A DNA stretch of 46,692 nt, taken from positions 1-46,692 of the forward strand of contig CALLVX010000045.1 of assembly GCA_938010765.1 (NCBI GenBank), in the 5' to 3' direction. The notes under the pieces were generated by a model. That model did not search any database and had not been told where the DNA came from. It was given only the letters and a program-made list of their open reading frames with translations. Positions 1-9,323 of the stretch are shown one piece after another. This DNA is from an uncultured Flavobacteriaceae bacterium. GTDB lineage: Bacteria > Bacteroidota > Bacteroidia > Flavobacteriales > Flavobacteriaceae. The translations under genes were made by a program, and so were the position numbers. Each line of letters starts with the position of its first letter. Position 1 is the first letter of the stretch.

Positions 1-451
1 AATAGTTAAAGTAAGTTAAAAGGGTTTACCAAGTTAAGATCATGTAGTAAATTCGTTGTCATAAGGGGTGGTTCCCTTATAACTTTAAGTATTGGTTTTT
101 CATAATTTAAAGTTTGGTTGGTTATTTAGGAAAAGCCCTGACGCTTTAGTCAGGGCTTTTTTTTGCATAAGAAATTACCTTCAATAGCTGTAATCTATAC
201 GATTTTTATACCCTTTCCTTAGAAAAGCACCAAAAAGATCTTTCGTGGTAAAACGAGTGCCATTTACCGATGTTTCACACTTATACAATACTTTGGAATA
301 AAATTTGTTTTATTAACTGTACGTTAAAACACTTTTGCTGTTCGTTTTATTAATTTTAACGGCAAATGCATTATATAATACATAACAAAGGGTTATGTTT
401 AATTAGATACTGTGCGTGGCCAATTGGAAATGACCGTTTAAATAACTACAG
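1..451. other. non-coding left-edge stretch
   Basis: No convincing reading frame is present on either strand. The stretch holds a perfect 7-bp inverted repeat (ATAAGGG at 61-67, CCCTTAT at 74-80) and then a strong intrinsic terminator at 131-164. These probably close a gene lying to the left of the window. The remaining AT-rich segment, roughly 170-451, is likely the promoter and leader region of the DUF3108 gene at 452, but I found no full TTTG/TAnnTTTG pair in it. Confidence 0.6.
131..164 (+). terminator. Rho-independent terminator
   Basis: A 12-bp perfect stem (AAAAGCCCTGAC, loop GCTTTA, GTCAGGGCTTTT) runs into a run of eight T. It most likely terminates a plus-strand gene that ends before the window. 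The A-rich left arm means it could also act on the minus strand. Confidence 0.85.
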
Positions 452-1243
452 ATGAAAAAGATTTACTTTATACTTTTTTTATTGGCTAGTCAAGTAGTAT
501 TGCCGCAAAATGGTGGCGATAGCAAAGAATCTGTTTTTAAACCAGGAGAATGGCTAAAGTTTAGGATGCACTATGGGTTGCTAAATGCCAGTTATGCTAC
601 TCTTCATGTAAAGTCGGATAAAATAGATAATGTTCCTGTATATCATGTGGTAGGTAAAGGCAAAACAACCGGTTGGGCCAGTATTTTCTTTAATGTAGAT
701 GATACCTATGAAAGTTATTTTGACAAGAAAGATGGCAAACCTTACAAGTTCATTCGTAAAATAGATGAAGGAGGTTATAAAAAAGATGTCGAAATTAATT
801 TTGACCATAAGAAAGACAAGGCCATTTTAAATGACAAGAAAAATAAGAAACAGTACGACTTTGACTTGCAAGACGGTATTCAGGATTTAATTTCTGCATT
901 CTATTACTTACGAAACAATTACAATCCCGATGACTTGGTTGTTGGTGAGTCTGTTAAGATGAAAATGTTGTATGATGACGATGGGGTCTTTAATTTTAAA
1001 CTGAAATATTTAGGAACAGAAATCTTAAAAACCAAGTTCGGTAAGGTAGAATGTTATAAATTTAGGCCATTGGTACAGTCCGGAAGGGTTTTCAAAGAGA
1101 AAGAGAGCCTTTCGTTATGGGTTTCAGCAGACGACAACCGAATCCCTATTCGAATAAAAGCAGATTTAGCCGTTGGGGCGATCAAAGCAGATTTGCATGC
1201 TTATAATGGACTGAAACATCAGTTTAAAATTATAATGGATTAG
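452..1243 (+). CDS. DUF3108 domain-containing secreted protein
   Basis: This 263-aa protein has an N-terminal signal peptide (residues 1-18, ending near LPQN). The body is beta-rich, in the style of DUF3108, a family of exported proteins of unknown function in Bacteroidota and Proteobacteria. Recognisable parts are the FKPGEWLKFRMHYG opening, the GWASIFFNVDDTYES segment and the late SLWVSADDNRIPIRI segment. It ends 6 nt before the tryptophan dioxygenase gene and is probably the first gene of a three-gene operon. The ATG start is followed at once by MKKIYF, a typical signal-peptide n-region. The molecular role is unknown; an envelope or periplasmic location is inferred from the signal peptide. 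Confidence 0.85.
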   Translation: MKKIYFILFLLASQVVLPQNGGDSKESVFKPGEWLKFRMHYGLLNASYATLHVKSDKIDNVPVYHVVGKGKTTGWASIFFNVDDTYESYFDKKDGKPYKFIRKIDEGGYKKDVEINFDHKKDKAILNDKKNKKQYDFDLQDGIQDLISAFYYLRNNYNPDDLVVGESVKMKMLYDDDGVFNFKLKYLGTEILKTKFGKVECYKFRPLVQSGRVFKEKESLSLWVSADDNRIPIRIKADLAVGAIKADLHAYNGLKHQFKIIMD

Positions 1244-1249
1244 CAATCA

Positions 1250-2227
1250 ATGGATGAACAGGAGCTTATAGCATCTCAAATTGAAAAACTAAAAGAAAAA
1301 TACAAAGATTCTGGCCAAGACCTCAATTCGTATCTAGATGGTCTCCTTTACCAACGCTATCTCACCTACTGGGACTATATACATTTAGACACCCTGTTAA
1401 GTATTCAAGTACCCCGTACATATTTTCCCGACGAGGAAATCTTTATTATGTACCATCAGATTACTGAATTGTATTTTAAGCTCATCTTACATGAGCAAAA
1501 GCAAATCGTAGATCACACTTCGCAACAGCTCGATTTTTTAATTGAAAAAATACGAAGGATCAACAGTTATTACGAGGCCCTGATCTCTTCTTTTAGCATT
1601 ATGATAAAAGGAATGGAACGGGAACAGTTTCTGCAGTACCGAATGGCACTGTTGCCAGCAAGTGGTTTTCAATCTGCCCAGTATCGAATGATCGAAATTT
1701 ATTCAACCCCACTAGAGAACTTGGTGCACCATACAGAACGTGCCTTATTTGACGCCACAAATGGTATTGAAGAACTATACGAACATATTTATTGGAAAAA
1801 GGGTGCCACCGATTTGGCTACGGGTGAGAAGACGTTGACTCTAAAGCAATTTGAGTATCGATATACGCCGCGCTTGATACGAATTTCTAAACAAGTAGAA
1901 AGCCGCACGATTTATCATAAATTCCTACAATTACCCAAAGAAAAACAAGATAATAAAGCCCTAAGAAAGGCGTTAAAGACTCTAGATGTTAATGCAAACG
2001 TAAACTGGCCTTTGATGCATATGGGTTCTGCCCATCGTTATCTGGGCAAAGACAAACAGGAAATAGACGCTACTGGCGGTACGAATTGGAAAGAATACTT
2101 GCCACCTAGTTTTCAAAGAGTCATTTTTTTTCCGGAATTATATACAAAAGAAGAGTTAAATAATTGGGGTAAGCAGTGGGTAGACCATATCTTTAATCCT
2201 GATAAAGTGAAAAGTAAGAATGAATAA
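1250..2227 (+). CDS. tryptophan 2,3-dioxygenase family protein
   Basis: This is a predicted cytoplasmic heme dioxygenase that opens the indole ring of L-tryptophan to N-formylkynurenine, the first step of the kynurenine pathway. The 325-aa sequence keeps the family landmarks. The distal-pocket helix FIMYHQITELYFK supplies His69, matching the distal His of bacterial TDO. PASGFQSAQYR supplies Arg146, the carboxylate-binding position. His257 lies nine residues before the G of YLG, the spacing of the proximal heme ligand. The substrate Thr of the GTGG loop is kept as Thr275 in ATGGT, but the loop before it is about four residues longer than in Xanthomonas TDO. It is therefore a divergent but probably active member. 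No other kynurenine gene is nearby. It overlaps the next gene by 8 nt. Confidence 0.88.
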   Translation: MDEQELIASQIEKLKEKYKDSGQDLNSYLDGLLYQRYLTYWDYIHLDTLLSIQVPRTYFPDEEIFIMYHQITELYFKLILHEQKQIVDHTSQQLDFLIEKIRRINSYYEALISSFSIMIKGMEREQFLQYRMALLPASGFQSAQYRMIEIYSTPLENLVHHTERALFDATNGIEELYEHIYWKKGATDLATGEKTLTLKQFEYRYTPRLIRISKQVESRTIYHKFLQLPKEKQDNKALRKALKTLDVNANVNWPLMHMGSAHRYLGKDKQEIDATGGTNWKEYLPPSFQRVIFFPELYTKEELNNWGKQWVDHIFNPDKVKSKNE

Positions 2228-3500
2228 ATTATGGGGCATTGTCGTATTGCTTGTGGCTTTTACAGCCTGTAAAAACGACAGGACTTCTGTACCTTCCAAA
2301 GAAATTAGTGAGGTAAAGCAGGTAGTTGAAAAGGTAATTACGAAACAGTTTGGGTTCAACTTTGATGATTTCAAGGTAAAGATAGATACCGTTAAAAGAG
2401 GAGACAGCTTTGGGGAATTAATGCTTTCGCATAAAGTAGACTATCCTAAAATTGCCCGGGTATCCCAAGATTTTAAAGATACTTTCGATGTTCGTAAAAT
2501 TCGTGTGGGGAAGCCTTATCTGATTCTACAGTCAAAAGACACCTCCGAAACAGCTCAAATATTCATTTACCAAAATGATCCTATAAACTATACCGTAGTC
2601 GATTTTCGAGAAAACGTAACTGCCTATAAAGAAAAGAAGAAAGTAAAGTACGTTGAGCGCGAGGCTTCTGGGATTATCGAAACATCACTTTCCGAGGCTA
2701 TTTTAGCACAAGGTATCGATTATAACGTAACGAACAATCTTTCGCAAGTATACGCTTGGACGGTTGATTTCTTTAAACTTCAGAAAGGAGATAAGTTTAA
2801 GGTGATTTATAAAGAAAAATATATAAATGATTCCATCTATGCAGGAGCCGAACCATTAGAAGCAGCTTATTTCGAACACAATGGGAGGCCTATTTATGCC
2901 TTTGCCTATGAAAATGATTCCCTAAAAAGTATCGTGGATTATTTTGACGAAGAAGCCAACAATCTTCGCAGAACTTTCTTAAGGGCACCTTTGAAATTCG
3001 GCAGAATGTCTTCTAGGTACAACCTTAAAAGACGAATACGCTATTACGGCAATAAGGTAAGGCCGCATCGAGGAACAGATTATGCTGCACCTGTAGGCAC
3101 TGAGATTCTTGCAACGGCAGATGGTACGGTTACCGAGTCTACCAGAAAAGGAGGCAATGGAAGGTATGTGAAAATACGCCACAACGGCACCTATTCTACC
3201 CAGTACCTTCATATGAAAAAACAAAAGGTAAAACGAGGCGAATTTGTACGCCAAGGCGACGTAATCGGTTGGATCGGAATGACCGGAAACACCAGTGGTC
3301 CGCACGTTTGTTATCGTTTTTGGAGAAATGGTCGACAGGTAGATCCTCTTAGAGAGGAACTTCCGAAGGCAGAACCCTTGACAGAAACTTTGCAGCCAGC
3401 GTACTTTGCGTATATCAAACCTATTCGGTCGCAGTTAGATTGTATGATCTACCCCGATATGCCCGAAGAAGCAGAAGAACTACTTACACTTAATCAATAA
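2220..3500 (+). CDS. M23 family metallopeptidase-like lipoprotein
   Basis: The 426-aa protein has a lipoprotein signal (AFTAC, Cys17). A LysM-like segment follows (about 54-105, VKRGDSFGELM...VGKPYLIL), then a middle domain, then a C-terminal M23 (lysostaphin/LytM) fold at about 275-385. M23 enzymes cut peptide cross-bridges of peptidoglycan. Zinc ligands His283 and Asp287 (HRGTD) and catalytic His331 (YLHM) are present. The usual HxH motif reads H362-V-C364, so the third metal ligand would be Cys or absent. The protein may be a weak enzyme, a Cys-liganded enzyme, or an activator like degenerate LytM factors. The gene starts inside the end of the dioxygenase gene, which implies translational coupling. 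Confidence 0.85.
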   Translation: MNKLWGIVVLLVAFTACKNDRTSVPSKEISEVKQVVEKVITKQFGFNFDDFKVKIDTVKRGDSFGELMLSHKVDYPKIARVSQDFKDTFDVRKIRVGKPYLILQSKDTSETAQIFIYQNDPINYTVVDFRENVTAYKEKKKVKYVEREASGIIETSLSEAILAQGIDYNVTNNLSQVYAWTVDFFKLQKGDKFKVIYKEKYINDSIYAGAEPLEAAYFEHNGRPIYAFAYENDSLKSIVDYFDEEANNLRRTFLRAPLKFGRMSSRYNLKRRIRYYGNKVRPHRGTDYAAPVGTEILATADGTVTESTRKGGNGRYVKIRHNGTYSTQYLHMKKQKVKRGEFVRQGDVIGWIGMTGNTSGPHVCYRFWRNGRQVDPLREELPKAEPLTETLQPAYFAYIKPIRSQLDCMIYPDMPEEAEELLTLNQ

Positions 3501-3552
3501 CACAGCCTAGTACCATTTTGTTATGTGTTCCCGATTTTTGGGGGATAATGGT

Positions 3553-3560
3553 TACTTTTG
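3553..3560 (+). promoter_or_regulatory. -7-like promoter box of pgi
   Basis: TACTTTTG matches the Bacteroidota -7 consensus TAnnTTTG exactly. It lies 54 bp before the pgi start codon. No TTTG is found at the expected 17-23 bp upstream, so this is a half-supported promoter. Confidence 0.4.
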
Positions 3561-3614
3561 CCTCTTCCGTAAACGGAAAAAGCTATATAACTCACAATCT
3601 CAAAAAATCACTAA

Positions 3615-5252
3615 ATGGCACTGCATACTATTAATCCCACGACCACTGTTAGTTGGAAAAAGCTTCAACAGCAATTTGAGGCTTCTAAGAATCAGCATCT
3701 AAAGCAACTCTTTGAAGCGGATACCGATAGGGCTCAGAAATTTAGCATACAATGGAAGGATTTTTTAGTAGATTTTTCTAAAAATAACATCACCGAAGAT
3801 ACACTTGCCCTATTACTACAGTTGGCCGATGAGGTACATTTAAAAGATGCGATCAAAAGCTATTTTGAGGGTGATGCAATCAACCAGACCGAAGGCCGCG
3901 AGGTATTGCACACGGCATTGCGCGCAAAAACCAACGATACTGTTTTGGTCGATGGTGTGAATGTGATTCCAGAAGTATATCAAGTTAAAGAACAAATCAA
4001 GGAGTTTACCGAAGCTGTTATTTCCGGGGCAAAAAAAGGCTTTACCGGTAAATCGTTTACCGATGTGGTAAACATTGGTATTGGTGGGTCCGATTTGGGT
4101 CCGGCGATGGTGACCGAAGCATTAAAGTTCTATAAAAATCATTTGAAAGTTCATTTTGTCAGCAATGTAGACGGGGATCATGTACAAGAAGTACTAAGGG
4201 ATCTGAATGCAGAGACAACCCTTTTCGTAGTTGTTTCTAAGACTTTCACTACCCAAGAGACCTTGAGCAATGCGACAACCATTAAAAAATGGTTTTTGCA
4301 ATATGGGTCACAGGCCGATATTGCGTCGCATTTTGCAGCGGTATCTACCAATACTGAAAAGATAGCGGAATTCGGAATTTCCGAGGACAATGTTTTTCCT
4401 ATGTGGGATTGGGTTGGAGGTCGTTTCTCCTTATGGAGTGCGGTAGGTCTGTCGATAGCTTTGGCAGTAGGCTATGATAATTTTAATAAATTATTGGCCG
4501 GCGCCAACGATATGGACGAACATTTTAAAACTGTAGATTTCGATCAAAATATACCGGTTATTTTGGCAATGCTTAGTGTCTGGTATAATAATTTTTATGG
4601 TGCGGAGACCGAAGTGATAATTCCTTATACACAATACCTAAGCAGATTTTCTGCCTATCTGCAACAGGGTATCATGGAAAGTAATGGGAAAAGTATTGAT
4701 CGCAATGGCCAACGGGTGGGTTATGAAACAGGGACCATCATCTGGGGCGAACCAGGAACGAATTCGCAACATGCCTTTTTTCAACTCATACACCAAGGCA
4801 CAAAACTGATTCCAGCAGATTTTATTGGTTTTAAGAAGTCGCTTTATGGCGAGACCGATCATCATAACAAATTAATGGCCAACTTTTTTGCACAGACAGA
4901 GGCCTTGATGAACGGTAAAACTGCAGAGCAAGTCCGTTCCGAATTATTGGCCAAGAATATGTCCGAAGAGAAAGTAGAAAGGCTAATGCCCTTTAAGGTA
5001 TTTGAGGGAAACAAACCTACCAATACCATTTTAATAGATCAACTAAACCCAAATAGCCTTGGTGCATTGATCGCACTTTATGAACATAAAATATTTGTTC
5101 AGGGCGTTGTTTGGAACATCTTTAGCTATGACCAATGGGGTGTTGAACTGGGGAAACAGCTTGCAGGTACTACCCTACAAGACATTCAGGGTTCACAAAT
5201 TAGCGATCATGATGGCTCAACTTTGCGTTTATTGCAAGCTTTTAAGAATTAA
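3615..5252 (+). CDS. pgi: glucose-6-phosphate isomerase
   Basis: This enzyme interconverts glucose 6-phosphate and fructose 6-phosphate in glycolysis and gluconeogenesis and is cytoplasmic. The 545-aa length is close to E. coli Pgi (549 aa). The sugar-phosphate binding segment [10 protein letters not shown], the signature [10 protein letters not shown], the [19 protein letters not shown] block and the [15 protein letters not shown] helix are all intact. The late [11 protein letters not shown] segment carries the catalytic Lys region. The start is the first ATG after an AT-rich leader that contains a -7-like box, so it appears to be transcribed apart from the upstream operon. Confidence 0.97.
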   Translation: MALHTINPTTTVSWKKLQQQFEASKNQHLKQLFEADTDRAQKFSIQWKDFLVDFSKNNITEDTLALLLQLADEVHLKDAIKSYFEGDAINQTEGREVLHTALRAKTNDTVLVDGVNVIPEVYQVKEQIKEFTEAVISGAKKGFTGKSFTDVVNIGIGGSDLGPAMVTEALKFYKNHLKVHFVSNVDGDHVQEVLRDLNAETTLFVVVSKTFTTQETLSNATTIKKWFLQYGSQADIASHFAAVSTNTEKIAEFGISEDNVFPMWDWVGGRFSLWSAVGLSIALAVGYDNFNKLLAGANDMDEHFKTVDFDQNIPVILAMLSVWYNNFYGAETEVIIPYTQYLSRFSAYLQQGIMESNGKSIDRNGQRVGYETGTIIWGEPGTNSQHAFFQLIHQGTKLIPADFIGFKKSLYGETDHHNKLMANFFAQTEALMNGKTAEQVRSELLAKNMSEEKVERLMPFKVFEGNKPTNTILIDQLNPNSLGALIALYEHKIFVQGVVWNIFSYDQWGVELGKQLAGTTLQDIQGSQISDHDGSTLRLLQAFKN

Positions 5253-5425
5253 CATGTCGCATTAATATTTATTAAGAATCTCTAATAACTTCCTGTTCCT
5301 CACTTAGATGACGTGCCAAATTTATGTTAAATTTACGCAATCTAATTTAACCTTTGCTTAATGTAAAAGGGTGAAAAATACTGCACTTTTGCGCAAATTA
5401 AGCAAACAAAAAAACACGAGAACAA

Positions 5426-8125
5426 ATGAAACAGAAGTATTTCGCAATGGTAGCGTTTTTTATGACTGCCATCGCTTTTTCGCAAGGTACCATCACAGGA
5501 TCGGTAACCGATGGTGAACTGGGAGGGCCACTTCCAGGCGCTAGTATTATGGTTGAAGGAACTCAGAACGGTGTTTCGACCGATTTTGATGGAAAATTTT
5601 CTATTGAAGTAACTGAGCAGACCGGAGTTTTGGTAGTATCCTACATCGGGTTTACCACAAAAAAAGTAAGTTATTCTTCTTACGGGAATATAGGGGCTGT
5701 TAGCCTTAATCCAGATGCAGAGGAATTAGAAGGTGTTGTAGTTACAGGTATTCAGGATATTGCGAGAGATCGTGAAACTCCGGTAGCGGTTTCTACTATT
5801 AATGCTACGGAAATTCAGGAAAAAATTGGTTCCCAGGAGCTTCCTGAAATTTTGAAGTCGACGCCGTCGATTTATGCTACTAAAACAGGCGGTGGTTTTG
5901 GTGATGGTAGAATCAATGTAAGAGGATTTGATTCAAGGAATACGGCAATAATGATAAACGGAATCCCGGTAAACGATATGGAAAACGGACGTGTTTTCTG
6001 GAGTAACTGGGCCGGATTGAGCGATGTTACCACTGCTATGCAAGTACAAAGAGGATTAGGTTCTTCGAAACTGGCAATTTCTTCGGTTGGTGGCACCATC
6101 AACATTATTACCAAGACTACAGATAAAGAACAAGGAGGAACTGTTGCCTTTGGAGGTGGAAACGATGGTTACTTAAAAACGACTGTTTCATACAACACAG
6201 GAAAATCGGAAGGCGGATTCGCCGCCTCTATCCTTTTGGGTAGAACAGCAGGTGATGGATATATACAAGGAACCAAATTTGAAGGTTTCAATTACTTCAT
6301 CGGCTTGGGATATGAAGTGAACGATAAAAACAATATTCAATTTGTTTTAACAGGAGCACCACAGGTGCATAACCAACGAACTTCAAGCTTTTTCAACGTT
6401 GCCACTTTAGAGGACCATTTGCAGTATGGTGAGCGTTACAACTTTAACGGGGGATCTTTGAACGGAGAAGAATTCGGATGGAGAAGAAATTTTTATCATA
6501 AACCGATCGCTTCCCTAACCTGGGAGTGGAATGTGAGTGACAAGTCTACCTTATCATCGTCTGCATATGCTTCTTTCGGTAGAGGTGGTGGAACAGGTGA
6601 TATAGGTGTTGGCCCAGGTTTTGGGTTTGCAAGCTCGAGCAGATATAGAATCCCAGAGACCGGTCAAGTAGATTATGATTTGATTTCAAGGTTCAATAGT
6701 GGGGAAGAGGTTACTTTTTATGATGGAAATCAATACCAAGTAGCACCTACCAACGGTGAGCAAATTATTACAAGTTTTGGTGATGGTCTTATTAGAAGAG
6801 CTTCTGTAAACTCACATAACTGGTTTGGACTTATCGCCAATCTTAACACCCAGATCAATGACAAATGGAATTGGGATGTAGGAGTTGATTTAAGAACCTA
6901 TAAAGGAATACACTATCGAAGGGTAGATAATCTTTTGGGAGCTGACGGATACTTTGATGATGATGATATTAATGACCCAGACCATACCATTAGGGCAAAC
7001 GGGGTCATCGATTCTGATTTTGGTTCTATAGTAAATGTTTTTAAGAGCATTGACGATGAAGAAAAAATCGATTACTACAATGATGGTATCGTAAACTGGT
7101 TGGGTGCTTTTGGCCAACTCGAATATACCGATGGCGTCGTTTCGGCTTTTGTACAAGGAGGCGTTTCTCAACAAGGTTTCAAACGAATCGACTATTTCAA
7201 CTATTTAGATTCCGATCCAGAGCAAGAGACAGATTTTGAAAACATCTTGGGAGGGAATATCAAAGGGGGCGCTAACTTTAATCTTAATGAAGCGAACAAC
7301 GTATTCTTCAATGCAGGATACTATTCAAAACAACCCTTGTTCGATGCGGTGTATCTCAATTTTCGAAATGAACTGAACCCTGATCTAACAAACGAAAAGA
7401 TTCTTGGTTTGGAATTGGGTTACGGCTTAAATCTTGGTGATTTTAGAACGAAGATCAACTTATATAGAACATCTTGGAAAGATAGATTTCAGCGAATCGG
7501 AATTGAAACACCTGACGGTGATGAAGGAACCGCAAATATTACAGGAATTGAACAAGTACACCAAGGGGTAGAAATTGAAGCCAATTACCGTGCTTCCAAT
7601 GTCGTTCAATTCAGAGGGATGGTTTCTCTAGGAGATTGGGAATATGGTGGTAATGCAACAGGAGCTGCCTTGGATGATGATAGGAATGTAATTGATCCAG
7701 ATGTGACCCTGTATTTAGATGGTGTTAAAGTAGGCGATGCTGCTCAATTTACCACGAATTTGGAAATGATCATACGACCTATCGAAAACTTGAAGTTAAG
7801 TGCCAACCTTTATTCTGCTTCTAGACTTTTCGCTCAAATTAATGCCGCTGATTTTGATACTGCCGATAATGACGGCTCGCTACGTCTTCCTAGTTATAAC
7901 ACTATCGATTTTGGAGCGTATTACAAATTCAAGTTCGGAGGAAGCAATGCAATTAGTATTGCGGCGAATCTAAACAATGCATTTAATACAGAGTATATCG
8001 CAGAATCATTGACAAATACATTTGTAGGTGATGGGGATACTACCTATGAGGGCATTTCGACAAGAAACAAAGTGTTCTTTGGTTTTGGAAGAACTTTCAA
8101 TGTAAGTGCACGATATAGTTTCTAA
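5426..8125 (+). CDS. TonB-dependent receptor with carboxypeptidase-regulatory-like domain
   Basis: This is an outer-membrane active transporter powered by TonB/ExbBD. The 899-aa sequence has a signal peptide (1-19), a CarboxypepD_reg-like beta domain (about 21-98, GTITGSVTDGELGGPLPGA), a plug domain (about 110-230, INVRGFDSRNTAIMINGIPVND and VGGTINIITKT), and a 22-strand-type barrel ending in FNVSARYSF with a terminal aromatic. A SusC-like receptor would normally be followed by a SusD lipoprotein; here a terminator follows at 8145, so it is an orphan receptor and its substrate cannot be read from context. The barrel N-terminus resembles that of the receptor at 10549, suggesting the two are paralogues. 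Confidence 0.95.
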   Translation: MKQKYFAMVAFFMTAIAFSQGTITGSVTDGELGGPLPGASIMVEGTQNGVSTDFDGKFSIEVTEQTGVLVVSYIGFTTKKVSYSSYGNIGAVSLNPDAEELEGVVVTGIQDIARDRETPVAVSTINATEIQEKIGSQELPEILKSTPSIYATKTGGGFGDGRINVRGFDSRNTAIMINGIPVNDMENGRVFWSNWAGLSDVTTAMQVQRGLGSSKLAISSVGGTINIITKTTDKEQGGTVAFGGGNDGYLKTTVSYNTGKSEGGFAASILLGRTAGDGYIQGTKFEGFNYFIGLGYEVNDKNNIQFVLTGAPQVHNQRTSSFFNVATLEDHLQYGERYNFNGGSLNGEEFGWRRNFYHKPIASLTWEWNVSDKSTLSSSAYASFGRGGGTGDIGVGPGFGFASSSRYRIPETGQVDYDLISRFNSGEEVTFYDGNQYQVAPTNGEQIITSFGDGLIRRASVNSHNWFGLIANLNTQINDKWNWDVGVDLRTYKGIHYRRVDNLLGADGYFDDDDINDPDHTIRANGVIDSDFGSIVNVFKSIDDEEKIDYYNDGIVNWLGAFGQLEYTDGVVSAFVQGGVSQQGFKRIDYFNYLDSDPEQETDFENILGGNIKGGANFNLNEANNVFFNAGYYSKQPLFDAVYLNFRNELNPDLTNEKILGLELGYGLNLGDFRTKINLYRTSWKDRFQRIGIETPDGDEGTANITGIEQVHQGVEIEANYRASNVVQFRGMVSLGDWEYGGNATGAALDDDRNVIDPDVTLYLDGVKVGDAAQFTTNLEMIIRPIENLKLSANLYSASRLFAQINAADFDTADNDGSLRLPSYNTIDFGAYYKFKFGGSNAISIAANLNNAFNTEYIAESLTNTFVGDGDTTYEGISTRNKVFFGFGRTFNVSARYSF

Positions 8126-8144
8126 AAAACATCTTTACATGTTC

Positions 8145-8175
8145 AAAACCCCGACGATACTGTCGGGGTTTTTTT
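8145..8175 (+). terminator. Rho-independent terminator
   Basis: An 11-bp perfect stem (AAAACCCCGAC, loop GATACT, GTCGGGGTTTT) runs into seven T. It ends the TonB receptor transcript 20 bp after its stop codon and separates it from the membrane-protein gene at 8218. Confidence 0.9.
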
Positions 8176-8217
8176 ATGCTTAAAAATCAGTACATTTAGA
8201 TTATAAAATCGATTATT

Positions 8218-8658
8218 ATGTATGATGCTATTCAAACTTTGCATTCCTATTTGGCCTACATTGTGTTGGCATTGCTTTTCTTGGCGGTTGCCAATGCACT
8301 GATTGGCTGGCTGGGCAACAAAATTTTCAACCTTTCCAAAGACTATCGGTTAAGTCTTTTTACCTTGATCCTGTCGCACATACAGCTGGTCGTAGGGCTT
8401 ATTCTGTTCTTTATATCTGCCAATGGGCTCAAAGCGATCCAAACCTTGGGTATGGGCGGTTTAAATGCACCTTCTAGATTATTGGCGGTAGAGCATCCGT
8501 TTATCAATATAATTGCAATCGTATTGATTACAATTGGTTGGTCGCGCCATAAAAAATTTATGGAAGGTCAAAAGAAATTCAAAAGTATCGCCATCTTTTA
8601 TGGTTTGGGACTTCTGTGTATTCTGAGCCGCATTCCGTGGGGCCAGTGGCTTAATTAG
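8218..8658 (+). CDS. four-helix membrane protein, cytochrome b-like
   Basis: This 146-aa integral membrane protein has about four transmembrane helices (roughly 8-32, 45-68, 88-108 and 122-142). Homologues in Flavobacteriaceae are often labelled cytochrome B subunit. Histidines sit at or near helices: His9 in helix 1, His53 in LSHIQLVVG of helix 2, and His92 in VEHPFIN before helix 3. Such placement could hold heme, but no established heme motif is present, so the redox role is inference. The gene lies between a terminator and a DUF1080 gene 76 bp downstream, and may share a transcript with the latter. Confidence 0.7.
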   Translation: MYDAIQTLHSYLAYIVLALLFLAVANALIGWLGNKIFNLSKDYRLSLFTLILSHIQLVVGLILFFISANGLKAIQTLGMGGLNAPSRLLAVEHPFINIIAIVLITIGWSRHKKFMEGQKKFKSIAIFYGLGLLCILSRIPWGQWLN

Positions 8659-8734
8659 AATCCGTTTTAGTAATTTCCGCAAAGGTGGAAATCTCCAATT
8701 TTTGAGATAATTTAAACATTAAAATAACTTCAAC

Positions 8735-9322
8735 ATGAAAAAAATAATCTTTCTGGTGGTCGTACTCTTTTCGTCCTTTATGTACGGGCAAAAATCGCTC
8801 TTTAATGGGGAAGATCTTTCGGGCTGGGTCGTATATGGTACCGAGCTTTGGTATGTAGAAGACGGGTTATTGGTATGTGAGAGCGGGCCAGATGAACAAT
8901 ATGGCTATCTGGGAACAGAGAAACACTACAAGAACTTTGAGTTGACCTTGGATTTTAAACAAGAAGCTGATGGCAATAGTGGAGTATTCATACGCTCTAC
9001 CGTAGAAGGCACCAAAGTAAGTGGTTGGCAAGTAGAAGTGGCACCCCCCGGGCATGATACGGGAGGCGTTTATGAATCGTATGGCCGTGGTTGGCTGATC
9101 AAGCCTGCTCCCGAAAAAGACAAGGCTCTCAAAAAAGGGGAATGGAACCAGATGAAAATTCGAGTAGAGGGGGCAACAATTACCTCCTGGCTCAATGGTA
9201 CCGAAATGATTACCCTTACCGATGAAAAAATTGGAGCGGGTGAGGGCGGTATTGCGCTGCAAATACACGATGGCGGTGGAATAAAAGTAAAGTGGCGCAA
9301 TATTCAGATTTCCGAACTGTAA
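8735..9322 (+). CDS. secreted DUF1080 (3-keto-disaccharide hydrolase-like) protein
   Basis: The 195-aa protein has a signal peptide (1-18, cleavage near MYGQ) followed by one DUF1080 domain (about 20-194). This is a concanavalin-like jelly-roll fold; some family members hydrolyse 3-keto-glycosides. Family landmarks are LFNGEDLSGW at the start, FELTLDFKQEADGNSGVFIRS, the GRGWLIKPAP loop, and the closing GGIALQIHDGGGIKVKWRNIQI. It is probably periplasmic or extracellular. A carbohydrate substrate is likely from the family, but the local context has no other glycan enzymes. It is convergent with the EEP nuclease gene, with stop codons 1 nt apart. Confidence 0.85.
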   Translation: MKKIIFLVVVLFSSFMYGQKSLFNGEDLSGWVVYGTELWYVEDGLLVCESGPDEQYGYLGTEKHYKNFELTLDFKQEADGNSGVFIRSTVEGTKVSGWQVEVAPPGHDTGGVYESYGRGWLIKPAPEKDKALKKGEWNQMKIRVEGATITSWLNGTEMITLTDEKIGAGEGGIALQIHDGGGIKVKWRNIQISEL

Positions 9323-9323
9323 T

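Noticed and set aside
61..80. Hairpin ATAAGGG/CCCTTAT as a second terminator
   Set aside because: Its stem is short and it is not followed by a T-run; the real terminator is at 131-164.
5353..5391. TTTG and CACTTTTG before the first TonB receptor as a promoter
   Set aside because: The -7-like box has CA instead of TA and the spacing (27 bp) is outside the usual range.
8674..8694. ATTTCC/GGAAAT inverted repeat before the DUF1080 gene
   Set aside because: Arms of 6 bp with an 8-bp loop and no T-run are expected by chance in this AT-rich DNA.
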